Made by a program: the position numbers and the translations under genes. This document shows, piece by piece, positions 33,118 through 43,001 of a stretch of 64,000 nucleotides of DNA. Within the stretch, counting starts at the first letter, position 1; every line of letters starts with the position of its first letter. Under the pieces are notes generated by a model. It saw only the letters and a list, made by a program, of their open reading frames with translations. It was not told where the DNA came from and ran no database searches. Source of the DNA: UBA4615 sp044371545 (lineage in GTDB: Bacteria > Pseudomonadota > Gammaproteobacteria > Burkholderiales > Burkholderiaceae_E); NCBI GenBank assembly GCA_044371545.1, contig JBILTM010000001.1, positions 40,130-104,129 of the forward strand, written 5' to 3'.

Positions 33118-34635
33118 TCAGGCGCGGTGCGCGGCGCCCGACTGCTCGTACGCGTACGCGACCCGGTACAGCGAGGCCTCGTCGAAGCGGCGCCCCACGA
33201 GCATCATCCCGACCGGCAGGCCTTCGGACAGGCCGCAGGGCAGGGTCAGCCCGGGGTGGTGCGTGACGTCGAACGGGCAGGTGTTGCCGAACATCTCGCT
33301 CGCGCGCTGCCACGATTCGGCGAGCGGCGCGTCGGGCGCCGGCAGCGGCGTCGCCTTCATCGGCGTGGTCGGCATCAGCAGCATGTCGACGCGCTCGAGC
33401 GCCGCGTCGTAGCGCCCGCGCAGCCAGCGGGCGAGGTTGACCGCCTTGCCGTAGAGCGAGTGACCGCGCTTGAGCCGCGCGATCTCGCCCGTGAGCAGCA
33501 TCAGCAGGATGTGCGGCGGCAGCGCCGGCAACTGGTCGCGTCGCTCGAAGAGGTGCTGCATGAACCGCGTCGGATAGACGTCGCTGCGGCCGATGCCGAA
33601 GCCCGAGCCCTCGACCAGCGTGTGCGTCAGGCCCTCGAGCGCGATCGGCGCCCAGATCGCCGGGCCGACGAGGTGCTCGGGCACGCTGACCTCGACGACC
33701 TCGGCGCCCAGCCGGCGCAGCGTATCCGCGGCCGCGCGCACCATCGCGTCGACGTCGGGCTCCGAGTTCGGGTGGCCGAATCCCTCCTTCAGCACGCCGA
33801 TCCGCAGACCGGCGATGCCGCGCTCCATCTCGGCGACGTAGGGCTGCGTGCGCGCGCCCAGTTGTCGCGGGTCGAGCCCGTCGGGACCGGCGATCACCTC
33901 GAGCAGCAACGCATTGTCGCGCACCGTGCCCGTCATCGGGCCGACGTGGTCGAAGTAGGGTTCGATCGGCGCGATGCCGGTGTAGGGCACGAGGCCCCAG
34001 GTCGGCTTCATGCCGACGATGCCGCTGTAGGACGAGGGCATCCGGATCGAGCCCGCCTGGTCCGCGCCGATCGCCATCGGCACCTCGCCGGTCGCGACGA
34101 CCACCGCCGAGCCCGACGACGAGCCGCCCGCCGACCGGTCCGGGCGGTGCGGGTGGCGGACCACGCCGGTCACGTTCGTGTGACTGCCGCCGGACAGGCA
34201 GAAATACTCGCAGTGCGTCTTGCCGGCGATCTCGCCGCCGGCCTCGAGGATCCGCGTGACCACGGTCGCGTCGAATTCGGGCACGAAGCCCTCGAGTTCG
34301 CGCGAGCCGTTGATCATCGGCAGGCCCGCGACCATCACGCTGTCCTTGATCGCGACGCGCCGGCCGGCGAGCGGGCCATCGGCGTGCGTGCGGATCGACG
34401 CGCGGACGAACCAGGCGTTGTGCGGGTCGGAGCCCGGCGCGGGCGAGCTCCAGGCGCGCGGCGCGGCGGGCGAAGGCGGCAGGTGATCGGGCGCGGACTC
34501 GACGAAGCCGTACGCGCCGAGCAGGCCTTCGACCAGCGGGCGGTACTCGGCGAGGGTCTTCGCGTCGAGCGGCGGCAGGCCGAGCGAGGCGGCGGCGGCA
34601 GGCAGGTCGTCGGGACCGAAGGGCTCGAGGGGCAT
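33118..34635 (-). CDS. Amidase (amidase signature family)
   Basis: The 505-residue protein has the Ser-cisSer-Lys catalytic set: AIKDSVMVAG (Lys at about 94), SAGGSSSGSA (cis-Ser at about 171) and GADQAGSIRMPSS (nucleophile Ser at about 194). It hydrolyses a small amide to the acid and ammonia; the substrate cannot be told. An AraC-type regulator gene lies immediately upstream on the same strand (104 bases), and the two probably form a unit. Confidence 0.9.
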   Translation of the reverse strand: MPLEPFGPDDLPAAAASLGLPPLDAKTLAEYRPLVEGLLGAYGFVESAPDHLPPSPAAPRAWSSPAPGSDPHNAWFVRASIRTHADGPLAGRRVAIKDSVMVAGLPMINGSRELEGFVPEFDATVVTRILEAGGEIAGKTHCEYFCLSGGSHTNVTGVVRHPHRPDRSAGGSSSGSAVVVATGEVPMAIGADQAGSIRMPSSYSGIVGMKPTWGLVPYTGIAPIEPYFDHVGPMTGTVRDNALLLEVIAGPDGLDPRQLGARTQPYVAEMERGIAGLRIGVLKEGFGHPNSEPDVDAMVRAAADTLRRLGAEVVEVSVPEHLVGPAIWAPIALEGLTHTLVEGSGFGIGRSDVYPTRFMQHLFERRDQLPALPPHILLMLLTGEIARLKRGHSLYGKAVNLARWLRGRYDAALERVDMLLMPTTPMKATPLPAPDAPLAESWQRASEMFGNTCPFDVTHHPGLTLPCGLSEGLPVGMMLVGRRFDEASLYRVAYAYEQSGAAHRA

Positions 34636-34739
34636 CGCGGGGCTCCTGGACGGGATACGGTTCGCGACGAGTCTAGGTCGGCGGCGTCCGGGTGCCTTGG
34701 ACGACGTTGCGGTTCGTGCCCGCCGTTGCGGTCGGAGGT

Positions 34740-35654
34740 TCAGCGCACCGCGCGCCGGTACGCCGACGGCGGCAAGCCGACCTCGCGCGCGAAGCTGCGC
34801 GAGAAGTGCGCGGCATCCGCGAAGCCCGTGCGGTGCGCGACCTCCTCGACCGATCCCGCGCCTGCGGCGAGCAGCGTGCGCGCGCGCTCGATGCGCCTGC
34901 GCATCAGGTAGCGGTACGGCGTGTGGCCGGTGGCCGCCCGGAACGCGCGCAGGAAGTGCCAGCGGCTCAGCCCGCAGGCCGCGGCGAGGTCGTCGAGCCC
35001 GAGGTCCTCGTGGAGCCGTGCCTCGATCGTGTCGAGGACCGCGCGCAGGCGGGCGGGGGCGAGGCCCGCGCCGCCCTCGCGCGGCACCGGGCGCGCGGCC
35101 GCGCGCGACGCGAGCGCGTGCAGCGCGGTCACGAGCCAGCCCTGCACCAGCAGCGGCGCGCAGTCCGGATCGAGGCGCGCCTGCGCCCACGCCCGCATCA
35201 CGAGCTCGTGCACCACCGGCTCGACGAAGCCGCGATCGGTCAGCCGGTTCAGCCGCGCGAGCGGCCGGTCGATCGCGAGCTCGTCGAGGATCGCGCTCAC
35301 CTCGGCGGACGGCACCGCGAGCATCACCGTCACCGACGCACCGTTCACCGTCCACCGGTACGGCGTGTCGGCCGGCAGCAGGTGCACCGGCCGGGGATCG
35401 GGGCAGAAGTGGTCCCGCGGTCCGTCGCCGAGGTCGAACAGCGCCTGGGTCAGGCGGTAGTCGGGCACCGCCATGATCAGCAGGTCGGGCGTGCCGGGGT
35501 TCACGAATTCGTGCGCGCGCGCGAGTCGATGCGCCACCGTGACGAGCCGCCCCGAGCCCGCGCGCAGCGTCGCGTGCCGGCTGCCGGGGGCCTGCCGGTC
35601 GAGCATCGACGCGAACCGGGTCGGCGGACGCGTGTCGTGTGGGCGGGGCTGCAT
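34740..35654 (-). CDS. AraC-family transcriptional regulator
   Basis: The roughly 304-residue protein has a cupin-like N-terminal sensing region (about 25-160, with VHLLPADTPYRWTVNG) and a C-terminal pair of helix-turn-helices: LDDLAAACGLSRWHFLRAFR and VEEVAHRTGFADAAHFSRSF. ATG 35654 is the start used; an internal ATG at 35606 is possible. It is likely to regulate the downstream amidase. Confidence 0.88.
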   Translation of the reverse strand: MQPRPHDTRPPTRFASMLDRQAPGSRHATLRAGSGRLVTVAHRLARAHEFVNPGTPDLLIMAVPDYRLTQALFDLGDGPRDHFCPDPRPVHLLPADTPYRWTVNGASVTVMLAVPSAEVSAILDELAIDRPLARLNRLTDRGFVEPVVHELVMRAWAQARLDPDCAPLLVQGWLVTALHALASRAAARPVPREGGAGLAPARLRAVLDTIEARLHEDLGLDDLAAACGLSRWHFLRAFRAATGHTPYRYLMRRRIERARTLLAAGAGSVEEVAHRTGFADAAHFSRSFAREVGLPPSAYRRAVR

Positions 35655-35828
35655 CGGGTGCGACGCGGGACGCGGAGACCTGTGTGCGCGACCGTCGGAG
35701 ACGCGGCCGGTGGCGGGCCCGGGCCGCGCTGCGCGATCGGATCCGCGCGACGATTCTAGCCCGGCCCCGGGGCCCGGCCGATCCCCGTCCCCGCGGGCGG
35801 TATGATCGACCGGCCCCGCGCCCGGCCG

Positions 35829-35843
35829 TGGCACGAAGCTTGC
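35829..35843 (+). promoter_or_regulatory. Sigma-54 (-24/-12) promoter upstream of ppc
   Basis: TGGCACG-aagc-TTGC matches the sigma-54 consensus, with GG and GC separated by exactly ten bases. It is on the strand of ppc and 80 bases before its proposed start. A sigma-70-like TATGAT lies at 35801-35806 just upstream. An enhancer-binding activator site was not identified. Confidence 0.55.
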
Positions 35844-35923
35844 GTCGCCTGGCGTGGCGCGTCGGCCGGCCGCGATTCCGCACCCGGGCAGTGCGCGACC
35901 GAAGATCCGAGGCCCCCACGCCC

Positions 35924-38770
35924 GTGCCCGCCGCCCCCGCCGCTCCCCGATCCGCAGCACGCGCCTCGTCCCGCGGCACGCGCGCCGCGCCCCGCCGCGC
36001 GCGCGCGGGCGCCCCCGACGAGTCGGCACTGCTCGAGGACATCCGCTTCCTCGGCCGCATCCTCGGCGACGTGATCCGCGAGCAGGAGGGGCGCGAGGCC
36101 TACGAGCTGGTCGAGCGGATCCGCCAGCTCTCGGTCGCCTACCGGCACAAGCGCGACGCGGCGGCCGGCAAGACCCTCGACCGGCTGCTGAAGAACCTGA
36201 CGATCGACCAGACGGTCTCGGTCGTGCGGGCGTTCAGCTACTTCTCGCACCTCGCCAACATCGCCGAGGACCGGCAGACCCTGCGCGTGCGCGAGGCGCA
36301 CGAGCGCCGCGGCGACCTGCTCGAGGGCTCGCTCGCGATGGCGCTCGAGCGGCTCGCGGCGAAGGACCTGCGCGCTGCCGACGTCGCGCGCACGCTGCGC
36401 GGCGCCTACATCTCGCCGGTGCTCACCGCGCACCCGACCGAGGTGCAGCGAAAGAGCATCCTCGATGCCGAGCGCGCGATCGCCGAGCTGATCGCGCAGC
36501 GCGACGCCCTCGCGACGGACCGCGAGCGGCGCGCCAACGAGCAGCTGCTGCGCGCGCGGGTCACGCAGCTCTGGCAGACGCGGATGCTGCGCTACACGAA
36601 GCTCACCGTCGCCGACGAGATCGAGAACGCGCTCAGCTACTACCGGACCACGTTCCTGCGGCAGGTGCCGCGGATGTACGCCGAGCTCGAGGAGGCGCTG
36701 CGCGGCCACGAGGTCGGCACGTTCTTCCGGATGGGCAACTGGATCGGCGGCGACCGCGACGGCAACCCGAACGTGACCGCCGGCACGCTCGAGACGGCGC
36801 TCGCGCGACAGAGCGAGACCGCGCTGCGCTTCTACCTGACCGAGGTCCACGAGCTCGGCGCCGAGCTGTCGATCTCGGCGTTGCTCGCGCCGGTGACCGA
36901 CGCGATGCGCGCGCTCGCCGAGCGCTCGCCCGACCGCAACGAGCACCGGATGGACGAGCCGTACCGGCGCGCGCTGACCGGCGTCTACGCGCGGCTCGCG
37001 GCGACCCTGCACGCGCTGACCGGCACCGAGGCGCTGCGCCACGCGGTCGCGCCGCAGGATCCCTACCCCGACGCGGAGGCGTTCCTCGCGGACCTGGAGA
37101 CGATCTCGGCGTCGCTGGCCTCGCACCACGCGCAGGCGCTGATCGCGCCGCGGCTCTCGCCGCTGATCCGCGCGGTGAAGGTGTTCGGCTTCCATCTCGC
37201 GACGGTGGACCTGCGGCAGAGCTCCGACAAGCACGAGGCGACGGTCGCCGAGCTGCTCGCGGTCGCGCGCGTCGAGCCCGGCTACGCGGCGTTGCCCGAG
37301 CCCGACCGGCGCGCGCTGCTCGCCCGGCTGCTCGCCGACCCGCGGCCGCTGCGCGTGCACGGCGCGGAGTACTCGGCGCATGCGCTGTCCGAACTCGCGA
37401 TCTTCGACCTCGCCGGCGAGATGCTGCGCCGCTACGGGCGCGCCGCGATCCGCCACTACATCATCTCCCACACCGAGGACGTCAGCGACCTGCTCGAGGT
37501 GCTGCTGCTGCAGAAGGAAGCGGGGCTGATGCGCGGCACGCTCGACGACGTCGGGACGGCCGCGCTGGTCGTCGTGCCGCTCTTCGAGACGATCGGCGAC
37601 CTGCGCAACGCGCCGGCGATCATGCGTGAATTCTACGAGGTGCCGGGCGTGCTCGACCTGGTCGTGCGCTCCGGCGCCGAGCAGGACGTGATGCTCGGCT
37701 ACAGCGACAGCAACAAGGACGGCGGCTTCTTCACGAGCAACTGGGAGCTCTACCGCGCCGAGACCGAGCTGCTGCGCCTCTTCGAGCCGCTGCGCGAGCG
37801 GCGCGGGCTGGTGCTTCGGCTCTTCCACGGCCGCGGCGGCACCGTGGGGCGCGGTGGCGGCCCGAGCTACCAGGCGATCCTCGCGCAGCCGCCGGGCACG
37901 GTGAACGGGCAGATCCGGCTGACCGAGCAGGGCGAGGTGATCGCCTCGAAGTACGCGAACCCGGAGATCGGCCGGCGCAACCTCGAGATGCTGGTCGCGG
38001 CGACGCTGGAGGCGACGCTGCTGCACCCGGCGAAGACCGCGCCGCGCGCGTTCCTCGAGGCCGCGCAGGCGCTGTCGGACGCGAGCATGGCGGCCTACCG
38101 CGCGCTGGTCTACGGCACGCCCGGCTTCGTAGACTACTTCTTCGACACCACGCCGATCCGCGAGATCGCCGAGCTCAACATCGGCTCGCGCCCCGCCTCG
38201 CGAAAGGCCACCCGCGCGATCGAGGACCTGCGCGCGATCCCGTGGTCGTTCAGCTGGGGCCAGTGCCGCGTCGCGCTGCCGGGCTGGTACGGCTTCGGCT
38301 CGGCGGTGAACGCGTTCCTCGGCGAGGCCGGCACTCCGGGCGATGGGCGCGAGGCGCGGCTCGAGCTGCTCCGGAAGATGCACCGCGGCTGGCCGTTCTT
38401 CCGCACGCTGATGTCGAACATGGACATGGTGCTCGCCAAGAGCGACCTGGGGCTCGCCGCGCGCTACCTCGAGCTGTGCACCGACCGCCGGCTCGCGAAG
38501 CGGGTGTTCGCCGCGATCGAGGCCGAGTGGCGCGCGGCGGACGCGGCGCTGTCGGCGATCACCGGCGAGACGCGGCGGCTCGCGTCGAATCCGGCGCTCG
38601 CGCGCTCGATCGCGCACCGCTTCCCGTACCTCGACCCGCTGAACCACCTGCAGGTCGAGCTGATGCGCCGCTACCGGGGCGAGGCCGGCGCCGAGCCCCA
38701 CGAGCGCGTGCGCCGCGGCATCCACATCTCGATCAACGGGCTCGCCGCGGGCCTTCGAAACACGGGATGA
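35924..38770 (+). CDS. ppc: Phosphoenolpyruvate carboxylase
   Basis: PEPC makes oxaloacetate from PEP and bicarbonate, replenishing the TCA cycle. The roughly 948-residue protein has LTAHPTEVQRKS (catalytic His), FHGRGGTVGRGGGPSY, GYSDSNKDGG and the invariant C terminus LRNTG. The start is uncertain: GTG 35924, 11 bases after a GAGG, gives an Ala/Arg-rich N-terminal tail of about 30 residues before DESALLEDIRFLG; GTG 35891 is possible. The open frame further upstream is not credible. The phosphofructokinase gene follows after 28 bases. Confidence 0.95.
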   Translation: MPAAPAAPRSAARASSRGTRAAPRRARAGAPDESALLEDIRFLGRILGDVIREQEGREAYELVERIRQLSVAYRHKRDAAAGKTLDRLLKNLTIDQTVSVVRAFSYFSHLANIAEDRQTLRVREAHERRGDLLEGSLAMALERLAAKDLRAADVARTLRGAYISPVLTAHPTEVQRKSILDAERAIAELIAQRDALATDRERRANEQLLRARVTQLWQTRMLRYTKLTVADEIENALSYYRTTFLRQVPRMYAELEEALRGHEVGTFFRMGNWIGGDRDGNPNVTAGTLETALARQSETALRFYLTEVHELGAELSISALLAPVTDAMRALAERSPDRNEHRMDEPYRRALTGVYARLAATLHALTGTEALRHAVAPQDPYPDAEAFLADLETISASLASHHAQALIAPRLSPLIRAVKVFGFHLATVDLRQSSDKHEATVAELLAVARVEPGYAALPEPDRRALLARLLADPRPLRVHGAEYSAHALSELAIFDLAGEMLRRYGRAAIRHYIISHTEDVSDLLEVLLLQKEAGLMRGTLDDVGTAALVVVPLFETIGDLRNAPAIMREFYEVPGVLDLVVRSGAEQDVMLGYSDSNKDGGFFTSNWELYRAETELLRLFEPLRERRGLVLRLFHGRGGTVGRGGGPSYQAILAQPPGTVNGQIRLTEQGEVIASKYANPEIGRRNLEMLVAATLEATLLHPAKTAPRAFLEAAQALSDASMAAYRALVYGTPGFVDYFFDTTPIREIAELNIGSRPASRKATRAIEDLRAIPWSFSWGQCRVALPGWYGFGSAVNAFLGEAGTPGDGREARLELLRKMHRGWPFFRTLMSNMDMVLAKSDLGLAARYLELCTDRRLAKRVFAAIEAEWRAADAALSAITGETRRLASNPALARSIAHRFPYLDPLNHLQVELMRRYRGEAGAEPHERVRRGIHISINGLAAGLRNTG

Positions 38771-38798
38771 GCGGCGAGCGCGCGAGGACCCGACGACG

Positions 38799-40154
38799 AT
38801 GACCGCACAAGGCACCCCGCACGGCGACGGCGCGCTGTCCGCCGACGACGTCGCGATCGAGACCCTCGGCCCGGCGCGCCTCGCCTCGCCGGTCGCCACC
38901 CACCTCGGCGCGTCGGCGGTCCACTACGTCGGCGCGGCCGACCGCGTGCTGATCGACGACTCGCTGTCGGCGCTGCGCGCCGCGCGCGGCGCGATCGACG
39001 CGCTGCCCTCGTTCGAGCTCGCCGGCCCGCGCGACCGGATCTTCTTCGATCCGCGCACGCTGCGCTGCGGGATCGTGACCTGCGGCGGGCTCGCCCCGGG
39101 CCTGAACAACGTGATCCGCGGCATCGTGCTCGAGCTGTGGCACGGCTACGGCGTGCGTCGCATCACCGGGTTCCGCTACGGCTTCGAGGGGCTGATCGCG
39201 CGCCACGGGCACGAGCCGATGGTGCTCACGCCCGAGTCGGTCGCGCACATCCACCACCACGGCGGCACGGTGCTCGGCACCTCGCGCGGCTCGCAGGACC
39301 CGGCCGAGCTGGTCGACCACCTCGAGGCGAACGGCGTCGGCGTGCTGTTCGTCGTCGGCGGCGACGGCACGCTCGCCGGCGCGCTGCGGATCGCCGACGA
39401 GGTGCGCCGCCGCGGCGCACGGATCGCGGTGATCGGGGTGCCCAAGACGATCGACAACGACATCGGCTTCATCGACCGCAGCTTCGGCTACCTGTCGGCG
39501 TACTCTGCCGCGGTCGATGCGATCCGCGGCGCGCGGGTCGAGGCGATGGCCGCGCGCGACGGCATCGGTCTCGTCAAGCTGATGGGCCGGCACTCGGGCT
39601 TCCTCGCGTGCCAGGCGGCGCTCGCCTCGACCGAGGTCGACCTGGTGCTGATCCCGGAGGTGCCGCTGCGCATGGAGGGCGAGGGCGGCGTGCTCGCCTG
39701 CATCGACCGCGTGATCGCGCGCAAGGGCCATGCGGTGATCGTCGTCGCCGAAGGTGCCGCGCAGGACCTGATCGACGCGCCGCCGGGCGCCGATCCGCTC
39801 GATCGCAGCGGCAACCTCAAGCTCAAGGACGTCGGCCCCTTCCTGCGCGACGCGCTGGTCGCCCACCGCAAGGCGATCGGCCGCGAGCCGACCGTCAAGT
39901 ACATCGACCCGAGCTACACCATCCGCAGCGTGCCGGCCTGCCCGTCCGACAGCGTCTATTGCTGGGACATGGCTCGCCACGCGGTGCACGCGGCGATGGC
40001 CGGCAACACCGCGATCTTGATCGGGCGCTGGCACGGCCGCTTCGTGCACGTGCCGATCGCGCTCGCGATCCGGCGGCGTCGCCACGTCGACACCGACGGC
40101 GACCTGTGGATGTCGGTGATCGAGTCGACCGGGCAGCCGCGCCGGTTCGCCTGA
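38799..40154 (+). CDS. pfkA: 6-phosphofructokinase (long ATP-type)
   Basis: The 451-residue protein phosphorylates fructose 6-phosphate. It has TCGGLAPGLNNVIRG (nucleotide loop), VGGDGTLAGA (Gly where pyrophosphate enzymes have Asp, so ATP is the likely donor), GVPKTIDNDIGF with the catalytic Asp, and GLVKLMGRHSGF. The Lys in PKTIDND is shared with plant and trypanosome ATP enzymes and with PPi enzymes, so phosphoryl-donor specificity should be held as probable only. It is downstream of ppc and convergent with glgP. Confidence 0.9.
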   Translation: MTAQGTPHGDGALSADDVAIETLGPARLASPVATHLGASAVHYVGAADRVLIDDSLSALRAARGAIDALPSFELAGPRDRIFFDPRTLRCGIVTCGGLAPGLNNVIRGIVLELWHGYGVRRITGFRYGFEGLIARHGHEPMVLTPESVAHIHHHGGTVLGTSRGSQDPAELVDHLEANGVGVLFVVGGDGTLAGALRIADEVRRRGARIAVIGVPKTIDNDIGFIDRSFGYLSAYSAAVDAIRGARVEAMAARDGIGLVKLMGRHSGFLACQAALASTEVDLVLIPEVPLRMEGEGGVLACIDRVIARKGHAVIVVAEGAAQDLIDAPPGADPLDRSGNLKLKDVGPFLRDALVAHRKAIGREPTVKYIDPSYTIRSVPACPSDSVYCWDMARHAVHAAMAGNTAILIGRWHGRFVHVPIALAIRRRRHVDTDGDLWMSVIESTGQPRRFA

Positions 40155-40155
40155 G

Positions 40156-40192
40156 GCGCGCGGGCAGGGCGGCCGGACGGCCCGACGCGCGC
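40156..40192. terminator. Possible shared terminator between pfkA and glgP
   Basis: Inverted repeats GCGCGC (40156-40161 and 40187-40192) enclose a smaller GGGC/GCCC stem. The element lies in the 54-base gap between the convergent genes. No U tract is seen on either strand. Confidence 0.3.
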
Positions 40193-40208
40193 CGCCCGCC
40201 GCGGCGCG

Positions 40209-42749
40209 CTACTGCAGCACGCCCGCCCGCACGTCCGAGCGGCTGAGCAGACGGATCGGCACCCGCTTGACCCGCCAGATGTCGGCCGCGTACTCGTTGA
40301 TCGTCCGGTCAGACGAGAAGCTGCCCGAGCGCGCGCTGTTCAGGATCGACATCCGCGTCCAGCGCTCCGGGTCGCGGTAGGTCGCGTCGACGCGCGCCTG
40401 GCACTCGACGTAGTCGTCGAAGTCGGCGAGCAGCAGGTACGGGTCGTGGTGCAGCAGGTTGTCGAGCAGCGGCCGGAAGAGCCACGGGTCGCCGGCGCTG
40501 AAGTGCCCGCTGCCGATCAGGTCGAGCGCGGCGCGCAGCCGCGGGTTCGACTCGTACAGGTCCATCGGCCGGTAGCCGGCGCGCCACAGCGCGTCGACCT
40601 CCTCGACGGTCTTGCCGAACAGGAAGAAGTTCTCCGCGCCGACCGCCTCGCGGATCTCGATGTTCGCGCCGTCGAGCGTGCCGACCGTCAGCGCGCCGTT
40701 CATCGTGAACTTCATGTTGCCGGTGCCGGAGGCCTCCTTGCCGGCCGTCGAGATCTGCTCGGAGACGTCGGCGGCCGGATAGACGCGGTGGCCGATGCTG
40801 ACGTTGAAGTTCGGCAGGAACACCACCTTCAGCAACCCGCGGGTCGCCGGGTCGTCGTTGACCATGGTCGCCACCGAGTTGATCAGCTTGATGATCAGCT
40901 TCGCCATCCGGTAGCCGGGCGCCGCCTTGCCGCCGAACACGAAGGTGCGCGGCGCCACCTCGAGCGTCGGGTCCTCGCGCAGCTGGCGATACAGGTCGAC
41001 GATGTTCAGCACCGCGAGGTGCTGGCGCTTGTATTCGTGGATCCGCTTGACCTGGATGTCGAAGATCGATCGCGGGTCGGTGACGATCCCGGTGCGCCGG
41101 CGAAGCTGCGCGGCGAGCACCCGCTTGTTCTCGAGCTTCACCTCGCGCCACTCGGCGCGGAACGCCGCATCGTCGGCCATCGGCTCGAGCCAGCGCAGCT
41201 GCTCGAGCTCGCGGACCCAGCCGTCGCCGATCGCCTCGGTGACCAGCGCCGCGAGCCGCGGGTTGCTGAGCGCGACGAAGCGCCGCGGCGTCACGCCGTT
41301 GGTCTTGTTGCTGAACTTCTCCGGCCACATCGCATGGAAGTCGTGCAGCACGTCGCGCTCGAGCAGCTGCGTGTGCAGCTTCGCGACGCCGTTGATCGCG
41401 TGGCTGCCGACGCAGGCGAGGTGCGCCATCCGCACCGCGCGGCCGTGCTGCTCGTCGATCAGCGACATCCGGGCGATGGCCTCGTGGTCGCCGGGGAAGC
41501 GACGCCGCACCTCGTCGAGGAAGGCGGCGTTGACGTCGTAGATGATCTCGAGGTGGCGCGGCAGCACGCGGCCGAAGAGGTCCAGCGGCCAGCGCTCGAG
41601 CGCCTCGGGCAGCAGCGTGTGGTTGGTGTAGGACAGGCTGCGGCGCGTGATCTCCCAGGCCTCGGTCCACGGCATGTCCTGCTCGTCGACCAGCAGCCGC
41701 ATCAGCTCGGCGACCGCGATCGCGGGGTGCGTGTCGTTCAGCTGGATCGCGAACTTCTCGTGGAACGACGACAGCGGCAGCTTCTGCGTGCGCATGATCC
41801 GCAGCATGTCCTGCAGCGCGCAGGACACGAAGAAGAACTGCTGCTCGAGCCGCAGCTCCTTGCCCTGGACCGACTCGTCGTTCGGGTAGAGCACCTTGGT
41901 CAGGTTCTCGGCGACGATCTTCAGGTTCACCGCGCCCCAGTAGTCGCCGCGGTTGAAGCGCTCGAGGTCGAAGCCCTCGGGCGCCTCGGCACGGAACAGG
42001 CGCAGCGTGTTGCAGGTGTGGGTGCGGTAGCCGAGGATCGGCGTGTCGTAGGGCACGCCGTTGGCGACCTTCGCCGGCACCCAGCGCACGCGCTCGCGCC
42101 CGGAGGCATCCCGGGCGCGCTCGGTGTGGCCGCCGAAGCCGACCTGCAGCGTCCACTCCGGCCGCACGATCTCCCACGGGTTGCCGTGGCGCAGCCAGCG
42201 GTCGGTCTTCTCGACCTGCCAGCCGTCCTCGATCGCCTGGTGAAGGATGCCGAACTCGTAGCGGATGCCGTAGCCGAGCGAGGGCAACTCGAGCGTCGCC
42301 ATCGAGTCGAGGAAACACGCGGCGAGCCGCCCCAGGCCGCCGTTGCCGAGGCCCGGCTCGACCTCCTCGTCGAGCAGGTCGTCGAAGTCGAGCCCGAGCT
42401 CGGTCATCGCCTGCCGGGCCTGCTTCTGGATCCCGAGGTTGACCAGGTTGTTGCCGAGGTGCGGCCCCATCAGGAACTCGGCCGACAGGTAGGCGACGGT
42501 GCGCGCGCCGCTCTTCGTGTACTCGGCGGCGGTGCTGATCCAGCGCTGCAGCAGCCGGTCGCGGACGACGTGCGCGAGCGCGAGGTAGTAGTCGGTCCGG
42601 GTCGCGAGCGCGGGGAACTTGCCCTGCACGTAGAACAGGTTGTCGAGGAAGGCGCGCTTGAGCGCCTCCTTGCTGAGTCCGGTGCGGTGGTCTTCGGCGT
42701 CGCGTCGGGCGCTGTCGCCCGGGCCGTCGCCCGCGGTCCGCTGGTCCAA
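40209..42749 (-). CDS. glgP: Glycogen/maltodextrin phosphorylase
   Basis: GlgP releases glucose 1-phosphate from alpha-1,4-glucans. The 846-residue protein has the PLP-lysine motif EASGTGNMKFTMNGALT at about 675, the TVAYLSAEFLMG N-terminal signature and FGGKAAPGYRMAKL. It starts at a TTG (42749) preceded by GGAG. The first 20 residues are poorly conserved. It sits opposite ppc and pfkA, a small group for carbon-storage turnover and glycolysis. Confidence 0.95.
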   Translation of the reverse strand: MDQRTAGDGPGDSARRDAEDHRTGLSKEALKRAFLDNLFYVQGKFPALATRTDYYLALAHVVRDRLLQRWISTAAEYTKSGARTVAYLSAEFLMGPHLGNNLVNLGIQKQARQAMTELGLDFDDLLDEEVEPGLGNGGLGRLAACFLDSMATLELPSLGYGIRYEFGILHQAIEDGWQVEKTDRWLRHGNPWEIVRPEWTLQVGFGGHTERARDASGRERVRWVPAKVANGVPYDTPILGYRTHTCNTLRLFRAEAPEGFDLERFNRGDYWGAVNLKIVAENLTKVLYPNDESVQGKELRLEQQFFFVSCALQDMLRIMRTQKLPLSSFHEKFAIQLNDTHPAIAVAELMRLLVDEQDMPWTEAWEITRRSLSYTNHTLLPEALERWPLDLFGRVLPRHLEIIYDVNAAFLDEVRRRFPGDHEAIARMSLIDEQHGRAVRMAHLACVGSHAINGVAKLHTQLLERDVLHDFHAMWPEKFSNKTNGVTPRRFVALSNPRLAALVTEAIGDGWVRELEQLRWLEPMADDAAFRAEWREVKLENKRVLAAQLRRRTGIVTDPRSIFDIQVKRIHEYKRQHLAVLNIVDLYRQLREDPTLEVAPRTFVFGGKAAPGYRMAKLIIKLINSVATMVNDDPATRGLLKVVFLPNFNVSIGHRVYPAADVSEQISTAGKEASGTGNMKFTMNGALTVGTLDGANIEIREAVGAENFFLFGKTVEEVDALWRAGYRPMDLYESNPRLRAALDLIGSGHFSAGDPWLFRPLLDNLLHHDPYLLLADFDDYVECQARVDATYRDPERWTRMSILNSARSGSFSSDRTINEYAADIWRVKRVPIRLLSRSDVRAGVLQ

Positions 42750-43001
42750 GGTACGCTCTCCGAGGTTCGTTCCCCGTCACGCTAGCAAGAACTGCGCTAG
42801 TGATGAATCGTGGATATGCACAAGGGCGGTGCGCGGTGCCGTGCCGCTGCCGAACGGCCCGTCTCCTGGAACGGTCGAGGCGGCGGCGCGACGGCGCCGG
42901 ACGGGGCGCCTCGACAGCGTGGCCTTGCGCGGTCAGACTCCGCGCGGCGCCGGGGTGGGGGCGGGCCGCCACGCTCCGGCCGGGCGTCGGCGCCCGCCGA
43001 G

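Noticed and set aside
35639..35923. N-terminal extension of PEP carboxylase to 35639
   Set aside because: It would cover the AraC start and the sigma-54 element and reads as Arg/Ala-rich noise; family length fits a start near 35924.
42810..43001. N-terminal extension of the fused membrane/spermidine-synthase protein
   Set aside because: The 64 residues are Arg/Gly-rich and not family-like; an ATG at 43002 is available.
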